A stretch of DNA of 33,687 nt from a virus: the IMG/VR virus record IMGVR_UViG_3300033146_000933, positions 1-33,687 of that record, one strand, 5' to 3'. The translations under genes and the position numbers were made by a program. The notes under the pieces are model-generated. The model made no database searches, was not told where the DNA came from, and was given only the letters and a program-made list of their open reading frames with translations. Position 1 is the first letter of the stretch; every line of letters starts with the position of its first letter. Of the stretch, positions 1 through 7,142 are shown in pieces.

Positions 1-468
1 GTAACTGGTGTTAATTTTTCTTTAAGAGCAATGCGGCTACCTAAAGACGGGGTACGAAAATATACGAAAGAGGAAAATTTAAAACGAGCTAAAAATCTAA
101 TTCTCGCTGGAACGGATCATGCAAAATTCTCACGAGGAATAATGCTTTATGTGACAGTCAAAATGCAGGCAGGCTTTATGATTGAATTTGAAACTTACCG
201 ACACGGAGTGGAAGTAATCTCAACCTCTTCTTCAATGCACAACGAACTTAAGGAATTAACTGGTGAAGCACTTGCGGAAAAGAAACAAGTGGGCCTTTCG
301 AAAAAAATATACACCCGAAGCATGACTATTTCTTTCCAAGCTCTACGTGCTATATATAAAGCCCGTAGAACTCACCGCCACCCCGACTGGCAAATATTCT
401 GTGATTTCATTGAAAGAATTCCGCACTTTGAAACACTGATAATGCCAGAAAATTCTCCTGGAGAATAA
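1..468 (+). CDS. ThyX-like fold protein, 5' end cut by window edge
   Basis: The frame is open back to base 1, and no ribosome binding site precedes the first ATG at 31, so the true start probably lies upstream. The visible part is about 155 codons. It has FETYRHG followed by a serine-rich stretch (STSSSM), and further on a helix with QALRAIYKARRTHRHPDW. This order recalls flavin-dependent thymidylate synthase ThyX, where an RHR motif is followed by a serine and later by a helix carrying an arginine. The exact ThyX signature RHRxxSxNExSxRY is not present, so catalytic activity in dTMP synthesis is doubtful. It may be a divergent ThyX-fold nucleotide enzyme or a phage protein of unknown role. 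It ends one base before the next start codon, which suggests co-transcription. Confidence 0.5.
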   Translation, partial: VTGVNFSLRAMRLPKDGVRKYTKEENLKRAKNLILAGTDHAKFSRGIMLYVTVKMQAGFMIEFETYRHGVEVISTSSSMHNELKELTGEALAEKKQVGLSKKIYTRSMTISFQALRAIYKARRTHRHPDWQIFCDFIERIPHFETLIMPENSPGE

Positions 469-469
469 A

Positions 470-736
470 ATGAAAACAGTAGTGAACGGAAATGAAGCAA
501 TCTGCAAGCAATGTTCAAATGTCGGAGCGGTAATTACCGACTTTGGAGTTGCTTGCCCTCAGTGTGGATCAAAAGATTTACTAAACCCACTAGGAGGGGA
601 ATTTAGTCCTCTATTTGGGCATGATTCAGAAAATGTCTACCAAATAAATAAATACACAAAGATCATGCCTGATAGGAGAAAATCTAACCGACTTTGGCCT
701 AAATTTAAAGAAAGGAGGGCATGTAATGTGGAGTAG
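470..736 (+). CDS. small zinc ribbon protein
   Basis: An 88-residue protein with two CxxC pairs, CKQC near residue 12 and CPQCGS near residue 31. This is the spacing of a zinc ribbon. The rest has no recognisable domain; the C-terminal third is basic (PDRRKSNRLWPKFKERR) and could contact nucleic acid. The start codon follows the stop of the previous gene directly, and the end overlaps the next gene by 11 bases, so the three genes are probably one transcript. No specific function can be assigned. Confidence 0.7.
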   Translation: MKTVVNGNEAICKQCSNVGAVITDFGVACPQCGSKDLLNPLGGEFSPLFGHDSENVYQINKYTKIMPDRRKSNRLWPKFKERRACNVE

Positions 737-1274
737 TATGAAAACTATTTTACTGACCTGTGTAATAACTTTAGGAATTATTATTATAAGCGTTTTTATT
801 GTTTCTATAATGGATTCTTTTTTTATTTCCCAACTATCTAAGGAAAGTTCTTTTACGGAAAAAGAATTACATTTAGATCAACTCTATTCATTAATCGAGG
901 AAAATAAAAGAGCAGATAAACTTCTTGCTATCGCATTGCCTGGATATAAAAAAGATGCCGTAGTATACTCAATTAAAGTCACCGCTACTTCATATAATCC
1001 ACTTGAAAAACAATGTGATAAAACTCCACTTATAGATTCAAACAATAAACTTGTTATGCCAGGAACAATCGCAGTTCCTAAAAAATTTAGAGAGAAGATA
1101 GGTATAAAATTAGGGCAGATAGTTTTACTTGACGGATTTGGTCTATTCACAGTTACTGGACACATGAATAATAGATTTAAAGACGAACCAAAAGTAGACA
1201 TAATTAGCTTTATCCCAGAATGGTCTAAAAAATTCGGTGTTCATAAAAAAGTTAGGATGTACTGGTGGAATTAA
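726..1274 (+). CDS. membrane-anchored 3D-domain (double-psi barrel) protein
   Basis: Residues 5-30 are a long hydrophobic segment, most likely an N-terminal transmembrane anchor or uncleaved signal. Residues about 85-180 match the 3D domain, the double-psi beta-barrel fold of MltA and RlpA-like proteins: VTATSYNP, then a Cys and TPLIDS, GTIAVPKKF, a G-rich strand LGQIVLLDGFGLF, and the terminal VTGHMNNR and DII. Proteins of this fold in phages and bacteria often act on peptidoglycan or accompany lytic enzymes. The Asp normally found where this protein has GHMN is not obvious, so enzymatic activity is uncertain. A strong binding site, AAAGGAGGG at 711-719, precedes the ATG at 726. It lies next to early replication genes rather than a lysis cassette. 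Confidence 0.65.
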   Translation: MWSSMKTILLTCVITLGIIIISVFIVSIMDSFFISQLSKESSFTEKELHLDQLYSLIEENKRADKLLAIALPGYKKDAVVYSIKVTATSYNPLEKQCDKTPLIDSNNKLVMPGTIAVPKKFREKIGIKLGQIVLLDGFGLFTVTGHMNNRFKDEPKVDIISFIPEWSKKFGVHKKVRMYWWN

Positions 1275-1282
1275 TTTTTATA

Positions 1283-1311
1283 TTGACATCCCAACACATA
1301 TCTCTTATGAT
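1283..1311 (+). promoter_or_regulatory. sigma70-type promoter before the replication initiator operon
   Basis: TTGACA at 1283-1288, a 17-base spacer and TATGAT at 1306-1311 match the bacterial housekeeping consensus almost fully. It sits in the gap after the 3D-domain gene and about 45 bases before the ATG at 1357. It should drive the 1357 and 1740 genes and probably the helicase. Confidence 0.75.
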
Positions 1312-1356
1312 ATACACATATACAGTTATTTCAATATTTTACAGTCGGAGTAATTA

Positions 1357-1728
1357 ATGGATGTTTTATATCGAGGAGTTATTTTTGGAGGAACTATCAA
1401 CGAAACAAAAGTTTATGGTTTTGTTTCCGCAGCCCTTCTACATAGATACGCCCAATGTGAATTTATTTCCTTAATTGAAGAAAACATTGAACCAGAAGAA
1501 GCAGACCCAATATTTTGGTTCAAAATAAATAGAGATCACATTTTTGGAATAACAAACCTTTCTTTTGAAGAACAGAAAAAAGCCGAAGAAATTTTAAAAT
1601 ACTTCTCTGTATTAGAAGTTTCTGATGATGGCGGTGATTCCGTGAAAATAAGAATCAATCACAAAGTGGAACAAGCCATTCTACAATGCCCCGAATATTA
1701 CATAAAACAATTTAAAAAAGCTATATAG
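1357..1728 (+). CDS. unknown protein, first gene after the promoter
   Basis: A 123-residue protein with no family I recognise. It is acidic in the middle (ENIEPEEADPIFWFK) with a helical, lysine-rich C-terminus. The ATG follows a CGGAG site. It is the first gene downstream of the consensus promoter and lies 11 bases before the probable replication initiator, so a role in initiation or helicase loading is possible. That rests on position alone. Confidence 0.6.
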   Translation: MDVLYRGVIFGGTINETKVYGFVSAALLHRYAQCEFISLIEENIEPEEADPIFWFKINRDHIFGITNLSFEEQKKAEEILKYFSVLEVSDDGGDSVKIRINHKVEQAILQCPEYYIKQFKKAI

Positions 1729-1739
1729 TGAGGTAGGAA

Positions 1740-3257
1740 ATGACAGACTTAAAGCAGGTTAAACCTACGTGCTTTACTACGTTTACGGAAATGATAGACA
1801 TTTTTGGTAAAACTACTGCTGCTGCTTTTGGTTTAATTCGACAAATGGCGCTAAACTCAAATGAAAATACAATTACTATAGGCCAAGACTATATCGCTAA
1901 AGTCACAAAGACAAGCAAAGCTCAATATGGTCGAGGGTTTAGAGAACTTGAAGAATGGAAATTGTTAAAAATAACACGGAATAGTTTCGGTAACATAAAA
2001 AAATATAAAGTGTTCGAGGCTAACTTTCAAATATTTATCCACTTCCCTGAATTTTATAAAGAAAATGTAAATAAGCAAAATATGGAATATTTATTCACAA
2101 AAATAAAAACGAAAACTTTTGTGGATACTGATCTTGCTTTAGAATTGGTTGAAAATGCAAAACAGGATTCAGAGTTAGATTTAAAAACGATCAAAGGCAA
2201 TATCAAAAAATTAGAAAAAAGACACTTGGGAATTTTGAATGAACCGACCCCTCCTCCAAGGGGTGCCTTAGGTACAGAAAACAATCCCAGTGGATCAGGA
2301 CCGACCCCTCCTCCAAGGGGTGCAGTTCATATATATAAAAGAAGTTTATTAAAAGAACTTCCTTCGGAAGTTAAACCACTTTTTTCAAAAGTGACTGGAG
2401 CGAGGACAAAGTTGAATAGGAGGAAGATTGTAAAATCTAAACCATCTATAAGAAGCCAAGTAAAAGGAGGCTTTGCTCAACCAATAAAAGATAAACCACT
2501 TTCAGCTAAAAGAAAAGCAATCAACAATTTCTACAATGCAAAGACCTTTGTCCAAATTAAACGACATTGGAACTCATTGCCTGGTTTAAAGAAGATTTCA
2601 GATTTGAAAGAGAAACAAAATAAAACGTTGGATACTTCTATCCTTGCAGTCAAAAACTTATTGAATGGCACATTGTATCAAAAAGGAATTACTTTAGAAG
2701 GTGGGAAGAATAGAAAATTGATTGTCCCTGACGGAGTAATCCCCGATAGAGAAATTTCAGCAGCTTGGTTGATTTCTAAAATTACTTTGTTTAGCCAAAT
2801 TGTGAATGATAAAGGTTTGTTTCCAGAAAATAAACAATTCATATCGAAATTAACATTGGGGGATTTCATATTAGGAACAGAACGTGGACAATACGAATTT
2901 AATTCCTCGTTGTTTGAATTATGTTGTGGTGAATTGAAAACAGTTTGGAATGACCCTCATCCAGATATTACTCGTGTAATTGGAAATTGTTTCAATGAGT
3001 ATACCGAACAAGATAAGAAATTTACTGGAAGAGATTTACAATCATTTTCTGAACTTGGTTCTAAGCTTGTTAAATTTTCTAAATTACCAGATGCAAAGAG
3101 GAGCTTTCGAATGAAATATGGAAAGCCTAAAATTATAGCAGGCATATTCTTTGTAACCCTTTCACAAGAATGGAGAGGTAGGATATTAGAAAAGACTCCA
3201 AAGTATTTTGCTGGGGAACATGCTTGGGGAGTTTTTGAAAAACGTGTTGAATTTTAG
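1740..3257 (+). CDS. probable replication initiator with N-terminal winged helix
   Basis: A 505-residue protein. Residues about 10-105 look like a winged-helix DNA-binding domain of the replication initiator or DnaD type: MALNSNENTITIGQDYIAKVT, then a helix RGFRELEEWKLLKITRN and a wing with GNIKKYKVF. Residues about 168-195 form a Pro/Gly-rich linker that contains PTPPPRGA twice, followed by a basic region (about 205-270). The C-terminal half is not recognised. It lies directly before the helicase and after a promoter, where phages usually keep the initiator. GAGGTAGG precedes the ATG. Binding sites may lie inside the gene, as in lambda O (see the repeat entry). Assignment rests on the N-terminal pattern and context; a transcriptional regulator is the alternative. 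Confidence 0.5.
   Translation: MTDLKQVKPTCFTTFTEMIDIFGKTTAAAFGLIRQMALNSNENTITIGQDYIAKVTKTSKAQYGRGFRELEEWKLLKITRNSFGNIKKYKVFEANFQIFIHFPEFYKENVNKQNMEYLFTKIKTKTFVDTDLALELVENAKQDSELDLKTIKGNIKKLEKRHLGILNEPTPPPRGALGTENNPSGSGPTPPPRGAVHIYKRSLLKELPSEVKPLFSKVTGARTKLNRRKIVKSKPSIRSQVKGGFAQPIKDKPLSAKRKAINNFYNAKTFVQIKRHWNSLPGLKKISDLKEKQNKTLDTSILAVKNLLNGTLYQKGITLEGGKNRKLIVPDGVIPDREISAAWLISKITLFSQIVNDKGLFPENKQFISKLTLGDFILGTERGQYEFNSSLFELCCGELKTVWNDPHPDITRVIGNCFNEYTEQDKKFTGRDLQSFSELGSKLVKFSKLPDAKRSFRMKYGKPKIIAGIFFVTLSQEWRGRILEKTPKYFAGEHAWGVFEKRVEF
2243..2323 (+). repeat. two identical 24-bp repeats, each forming a hairpin
   Basis: Copies at 2243-2266 and 2300-2323 are identical over 24 bases, 57 bases apart. 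Each contains ACCCCT-CCTCCA-AGGGGT, able to form a 6-bp stem with a 6-base loop. The spacing is a multiple of three, so both encode PTPPPRGA in the linker of the probable initiator. They are much more GC-rich than the gene around them. They could be initiator binding sites, a duplicated linker module or a structured mRNA element. Confidence 0.8.
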
Positions 3258-3358
3258 CGGTAATCGATTTTAAATTTTTATTGCTATGCTGCTATGCTTT
3301 TTTATTTAATGTCTACGGACGATGAGGCTCCGCAACGGAGCCTATAGGATTTGATGCA
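3253..3358 (+). promoter_or_regulatory. origin-like or regulatory spacer before the helicase
   Basis: The segment begins with TTTAGCGGTAATCGATT (3253-3269), a 17-mer also present in inverted orientation at 20130-20146. It continues as a very AT-rich stretch with a tandem 8-mer TGCTATGC (3282-3289 and 3290-3297), then a hairpin AGGCTCCG/CGGAGCCT (3325-3332 and 3336-3343, loop CAA). The hairpin is followed directly by CTATAGG and the helicase ATG at 3359. There is no U-run after the hairpin, so it is not a standard terminator. An origin, an operator or an mRNA leader are all possible. Confidence 0.5.
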
Positions 3359-4936
3359 ATGACAGAACGTAAAACGCTAAAAGAATTAAAACTTGATTCA
3401 AATCAAGAGGATTTGTTCCTAACAGGGATGATCGTATCCGAGGAATTCATGAAAGGAATTGTTCATGTAATGGAGCCCAGATTCTTTCGCTCCCCTCATA
3501 TTCGAACAGTTTCTGGTTGGGTTTTAGAATTTTATGAAGAATTTAAGATTGTGCCTGGAGAGCAGATCAGCGAAATATTTGAAATAGAATCCAGGAATCA
3601 AGATTTAGCAGATAAAGAATTAATCGAAAGGTTGTTGATAACTATATCCGATAGATTCAGTGGTAAGCCATTCAATTCTGGATATTTACTTCCGAAGATG
3701 CTTGACTACATTCGGGAACGAGTGGTTGAGATAGCAATCGAGGATGCTGCTTGGAGTTTAAAGAAGAATGGAGCTACCGCTGCTTGGGATACTTTGAATG
3801 ATATAAAGAAGGTTAACGAAAAAATGCCAAGAGGTGTGACATTCTTTCGTGAATTTTCAGATCGATTTGAAGAATGGTACTATAAAGATAAACAAGAGAT
3901 CATGAGGTTTCCTGGAGCACTCGGTAGTTATTTTGCCCCGCTGCTTCGAAAGAAACTGATTGCTTTCATGGGGAAACCGAAAAGTGGCAAAAGTTGGTGG
4001 CTACTGTATTGTGCCTACATTGCTTCCACATACAAACTTCGAGTTGCTTTCTTTTCCTTGGAGATGGATACTTCCGAAGTTGAAGAACGATTAGCAGCGA
4101 TGCTCACATTTCGGGAATTTGGAGAAGGATCGAAAGATTATAAAATCCCTGTATTTGATTGTATTTTAAATCAGAATGGGGAATGTTTAAAATCAATCTG
4201 TACAAACCCAGGTGAATCTATCCTTGAAGAGGAAGATGGGGTTCCTGATTATATGGATACCCCACATACCATCTGTGAAGTTTGTAGACGAGATTGGTCT
4301 GATCGAGATGCTGGAGAGCAGGAATCTGATTTTGAATGCACAACTTGGATGGAAGTAGAAAATCTTCCAAAGCTAAGTGCAAAGGAAATCAACAAAGCAA
4401 TGGAGAGTTTCAAACTTCATTTCGGTCAGGACACATTGAAAATATTTAGCCATAGAATAGGGTCAACAACAATATCAGAATTAGAGGACGAGCTTGATAG
4501 CGTTGAGCAATTGGAGGGTTGGATTCCTGATGTGGTTATTATTGACTATGCCGATATTGCTAAGAAGGATTCTCAGATAGGGGAAAGACGACATCAACTA
4601 TCCGATATTTGGGAACAGATTTCTGGTATGGCGAAAGAACGAAATGTTCTATGTTTCACTGCAAGTCAAGGTAATCGAGGAGCTGCCGAGAAAACAACCC
4701 TTGGTGAGATTGATATTGCCGAAGATTACAGCAAAGTTATGATCGTTGATGGATTGATTGGAATCAACGAGGATAACACCCAGAAAAATAAACTTTACAA
4801 AGATAAATATTGGCAGCGGCAGAACTTGAAATGGATTGCCCATCGTTACAAAAAAGATATGAAAGATTGGGAACGCTGCGTTGTATTAAATAACTTGACA
4901 CTTGGACAAGTTTATATTGATTCAGAAATAACATAA
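3359..4936 (+). CDS. DnaB-like replicative helicase with zinc-type insertion
   Basis: A 525-residue RecA-fold helicase of the DnaB/gp41 group that would unwind DNA 5'-3' at the fork. The N-terminal ~160 residues are helical (NQEDLFLTGMI is typical of DnaB-type N-domains). Walker A is GKPKSGKS at residues 205-212, followed by FFSLEM, a standard DnaB motif. Walker B is VVIIDY with Asp396, and TASQGNR lies near 440. Unusually, residues about 260-345 carry an insertion with C268, then ECLKSIC, CEVC and FEC, which looks like one or two zinc sites placed inside the motor core between Walker A and Walker B. It stands alone between the origin-like spacer and a run of small genes. Confidence 0.85.
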   Translation: MTERKTLKELKLDSNQEDLFLTGMIVSEEFMKGIVHVMEPRFFRSPHIRTVSGWVLEFYEEFKIVPGEQISEIFEIESRNQDLADKELIERLLITISDRFSGKPFNSGYLLPKMLDYIRERVVEIAIEDAAWSLKKNGATAAWDTLNDIKKVNEKMPRGVTFFREFSDRFEEWYYKDKQEIMRFPGALGSYFAPLLRKKLIAFMGKPKSGKSWWLLYCAYIASTYKLRVAFFSLEMDTSEVEERLAAMLTFREFGEGSKDYKIPVFDCILNQNGECLKSICTNPGESILEEEDGVPDYMDTPHTICEVCRRDWSDRDAGEQESDFECTTWMEVENLPKLSAKEINKAMESFKLHFGQDTLKIFSHRIGSTTISELEDELDSVEQLEGWIPDVVIIDYADIAKKDSQIGERRHQLSDIWEQISGMAKERNVLCFTASQGNRGAAEKTTLGEIDIAEDYSKVMIVDGLIGINEDNTQKNKLYKDKYWQRQNLKWIAHRYKKDMKDWERCVVLNNLTLGQVYIDSEIT

Positions 4937-4947
4937 CAGGAGGAGTT

Positions 4948-5175
4948 ATGATTGAAAAATTAATAGAAAACAGATTAAAACTCCTGCATAAAAAAGCTTG
5001 GTTTGACCCATTTTCGAGAAGATTTGTAGAAAACATTGCCGATCAGAATTGGATATCAGAAAAACAAATCGAGTTATTAGAAAAGCTTGAAAATGGTTTA
5101 GATTCAAAATTTAAAAAATGGAATCATTCAACGAAAGATGGAGATTCCGATTATTTACAATCGGATATATTTTAA
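4948..5175 (+). CDS. unknown 75-residue protein
   Basis: A small charged helical protein preceded by a perfect AGGAGG 7 bases before the ATG. No family recognised. It lies 11 bases after the helicase stop and 12 bases before the next gene, and is probably translated from the same mRNA. Confidence 0.65.
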   Translation: MIEKLIENRLKLLHKKAWFDPFSRRFVENIADQNWISEKQIELLEKLENGLDSKFKKWNHSTKDGDSDYLQSDIF

Positions 5176-5187
5176 CAGGAGGAAACA

Positions 5188-5604
5188 ATGTGTGAAAAAA
5201 AGGCAGCAAGGGCTATCTGCGAACGGTTTGCAATTCAGCATAAATTGATATTTGAGGATGAAGGGGAATGTGGATTCCTGCGAGACTGTGTTGGATTCCT
5301 TTCTCGGTCTGGAAATTGGATTGCTCATAATCCATACAATTCAATCGATTACAAACCTGTTCCAGATTTAGAATGTGCGGCTGCGTACCCTCCGAAAGAA
5401 GTAAAAAATGCGTACCATAAATATGATTGCCTTGCCATATTAGGAAGAGGGGAAGAAGCAATCCATGAATTAGCTTTATGGGTTTTGCATTTAGAATCAC
5501 AAGGGACGGTTTCTGTTAGGGATTATGAAACAGGGGCTACTGGACTTCAATTACTAACCGCCGGTATGATTGATTATGCGATTTTCGTGGAAGTAGGAGA
5601 GTAA
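5188..5604 (+). CDS. unknown cysteine-containing 138-residue protein
   Basis: The ATG follows AGGAGG. The protein has six scattered cysteines (two of them within GECGFLRDC near residues 30-37) but no paired CxxC zinc site. The C-terminal half has an amphipathic helix (EEAIHELALWVLHLES). I do not recognise the family. It lies between two small genes of the same operon. Confidence 0.65.
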   Translation: MCEKKAARAICERFAIQHKLIFEDEGECGFLRDCVGFLSRSGNWIAHNPYNSIDYKPVPDLECAAAYPPKEVKNAYHKYDCLAILGRGEEAIHELALWVLHLESQGTVSVRDYETGATGLQLLTAGMIDYAIFVEVGE

Positions 5605-5605
5605 A

Positions 5606-5839
5606 ATGAAAACATTCACCATTAAAGATGATGAAGCCGCTTTGATTATTCATGATGGGGCGGTTGAAGTAATAATTCCGGAGAAAGAAGGAGCTACTGC
5701 GAATGCTGGGCAAATGTACATTGTCACTATTGGTGCTCTTATGGCCGCAGACCCAGAAAAAGAGCCTGGATTTCATGCCTTAATCCGTGCTAAAATGAAT
5801 CAATTTTTTAACGAGGACACGGCTAAAAAAGATGAATAG
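5606..5839 (+). CDS. unknown 77-residue acidic protein
   Basis: A short protein with an N-terminal beta pattern (MKTFTIKDDEAALIIHDGAVEVIIPEK is only partly quoted here as its first strand TFTIKDDEAALII), then a helix and an acidic end. GTAGGAGAG precedes the ATG. It overlaps the next gene by 8 bases, pointing to coupled translation. Function unknown. Confidence 0.65.
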   Translation: MKTFTIKDDEAALIIHDGAVEVIIPEKEGATANAGQMYIVTIGALMAADPEKEPGFHALIRAKMNQFFNEDTAKKDE

Positions 5840-6086
5840 GATTGCAGTAGTTCAATTTATTTATTGTTGTCCACAAAACTTTTCTACTCAATATAAAAAA
5901 TTGATGAAGGAATTTAAAAAAGCAAAATGCACCATACTAGAATTAGATGAGTGTATTTTACGAAATTACTTTGGTCGATTTGAAAATCGATTCGTTTCCG
6001 ATAAACCGTTTAGATGTTCAAAATGTAGGGAAATCCGAGATTTCGATGGAGTTCGGGTAACCATAAAATACGAAATACCGAGATAA
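5832..6086 (+). CDS. unknown small protein with CxxC site
   Basis: An 84-residue protein starting inside the end of the previous gene. It has FRCSKCRE near residue 60 and further cysteines upstream (YCC, AKC, DEC), so it may bind zinc. No clear ribosome binding site is visible, consistent with coupling to the upstream gene. Function unknown. Confidence 0.55.
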   Translation: MNRIAVVQFIYCCPQNFSTQYKKLMKEFKKAKCTILELDECILRNYFGRFENRFVSDKPFRCSKCREIRDFDGVRVTIKYEIPR

Positions 6087-6087
6087 A

Positions 6088-6243
6088 ATGTATTTAAAAA
6101 TCACATGTAAAAAATGTAAATCAGACATAACAAAAAATCCACAGTTCCATGGATTTTATTCATGCAATAAATGTGATAGTTGGACAAACCAAGTTACTGT
6201 AGAAAAGAAGCCATTATTCGATGTGCATCTAACAACAGCATAA
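6088..6243 (+). CDS. very small zinc ribbon protein
   Basis: A 51-residue frame starting one base after the previous stop. It contains CKKC at residues 7-10 and CNKC near residue 28, a compact double CxxC zinc ribbon. The frame ends just before the AGGAG of the next gene. There is little upstream binding site, so translation is probably coupled. Function unknown. Confidence 0.6.
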   Translation: MYLKITCKKCKSDITKNPQFHGFYSCNKCDSWTNQVTVEKKPLFDVHLTTA

Positions 6244-6254
6244 GGAGAAAAACA

Positions 6255-6515
6255 ATGAGTAGTTTTAAATTCGGTCTAGGGAAAAAAGTAAAATGCACAA
6301 TTACTGGGTTTACTGGAGTTATCATATCTAGGACACAATGGCTTACCAATTGCAATACCTACGGAGTAAAATCACAAACTTTAAAAGACGGAAAGCCTAT
6401 GGAGTCCGTTTGGTTTGATGAACCTACTTTACAAATCGTTGATGAAGTTCCAGTAATGAAAGAATCTAGGTCTACTGGTGGACCAACAGAATCTATTTCT
6501 TTAACAAACCGATAG
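6255..6515 (+). CDS. unknown 86-residue protein, SH3-like pattern
   Basis: The start at 6255 is chosen because AAGGAGAAAA precedes it; the frame is open further upstream, to 6180, without a binding site. The protein has a beta-rich pattern with GLGKKVKCTITGFTGVI, resembling small SH3-like phage proteins in which a KV..TGF.G.I strand pair recurs. It directly precedes queD with a 9-base gap. Function unknown. Confidence 0.65.
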   Translation: MSSFKFGLGKKVKCTITGFTGVIISRTQWLTNCNTYGVKSQTLKDGKPMESVWFDEPTLQIVDEVPVMKESRSTGGPTESISLTNR

Positions 6516-6524
6516 GAGAATAAA

Positions 6525-7142
6525 ATGGACAAGCAATTCGTGGTACCAGAACATAAAGATGATCGCCATATTCCTTTTTCAAAAGAGCATTTTCGAACTG
6601 TTCATAGAAATATTAAAGATGAGCAACAAGTCCTAGGAAAAGGATTCGTGCTTGATTCCCAGCTTTCCGATGATCTTATTTCTAATATTGGAAGTAAAGA
6701 GTTATCCGAAGATTTTAAAAGTAGCAGTATGATTACTATTTCGAAAGAATTTTCATTCGCTGCGGCACATGCTCTTCCTCATCATAAAGGAAAATGCCGA
6801 TTTTTACATGGACACGAATGGAGATTGAAAGTTTCTATTACAGGGCCGGTTGACGCAAAAGAGGGAATGGTAATGGATTTTTCCGATCTGAAAAAGATTG
6901 TAAATTCCTGCGTCATAGATAAACTGGACCATTCCTATGTTAACGGACTTCTATTTAATCCTACAGCAGAAAATATGGTAGTGTATATTTGGAACTGCCT
7001 ACAATACGAAGGGAATCTAAAAGGAATATCGAAGATTGTTCTTTGGGAAACCCCGACCTCCCATGCAATTTTGGTTGCTTCTTCCATGAGTAAAATGGTT
7101 ACCGGTATGTGGGGGGATAGGACTTATAATGAGAATAGCTGA
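6525..7142 (+). CDS. queD: QueD, 6-carboxytetrahydropterin synthase, with N-terminal extension
   Basis: Converts dihydroneopterin triphosphate to 6-carboxy-5,6,7,8-tetrahydropterin, the second step to 7-deazaguanines. Zinc ligands are His82 in FAAAH and the HGH at 95-97; the catalytic Cys91 is in GKCRFLHGH. DFSDLK, LDHSYVN, PTAENM and ETPTSHA follow in the usual family order. At 205 residues it is longer than the usual ~120 because of a ~68-residue N-terminal extension with no recognised domain. The ATG at 6525 has a TAGGAG site, while the internal ATG at 6729 has none, so the extension is probably translated. It overlaps queE by 14 bases. Confidence 0.9.
   Translation: MDKQFVVPEHKDDRHIPFSKEHFRTVHRNIKDEQQVLGKGFVLDSQLSDDLISNIGSKELSEDFKSSSMITISKEFSFAAAHALPHHKGKCRFLHGHEWRLKVSITGPVDAKEGMVMDFSDLKKIVNSCVIDKLDHSYVNGLLFNPTAENMVVYIWNCLQYEGNLKGISKIVLWETPTSHAILVASSMSKMVTGMWGDRTYNENS

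Noticed and set aside
3325-3343. Hairpin before the helicase as an intrinsic terminator
   Set aside because: The stem is not followed by a U run and is directly upstream of the start codon.
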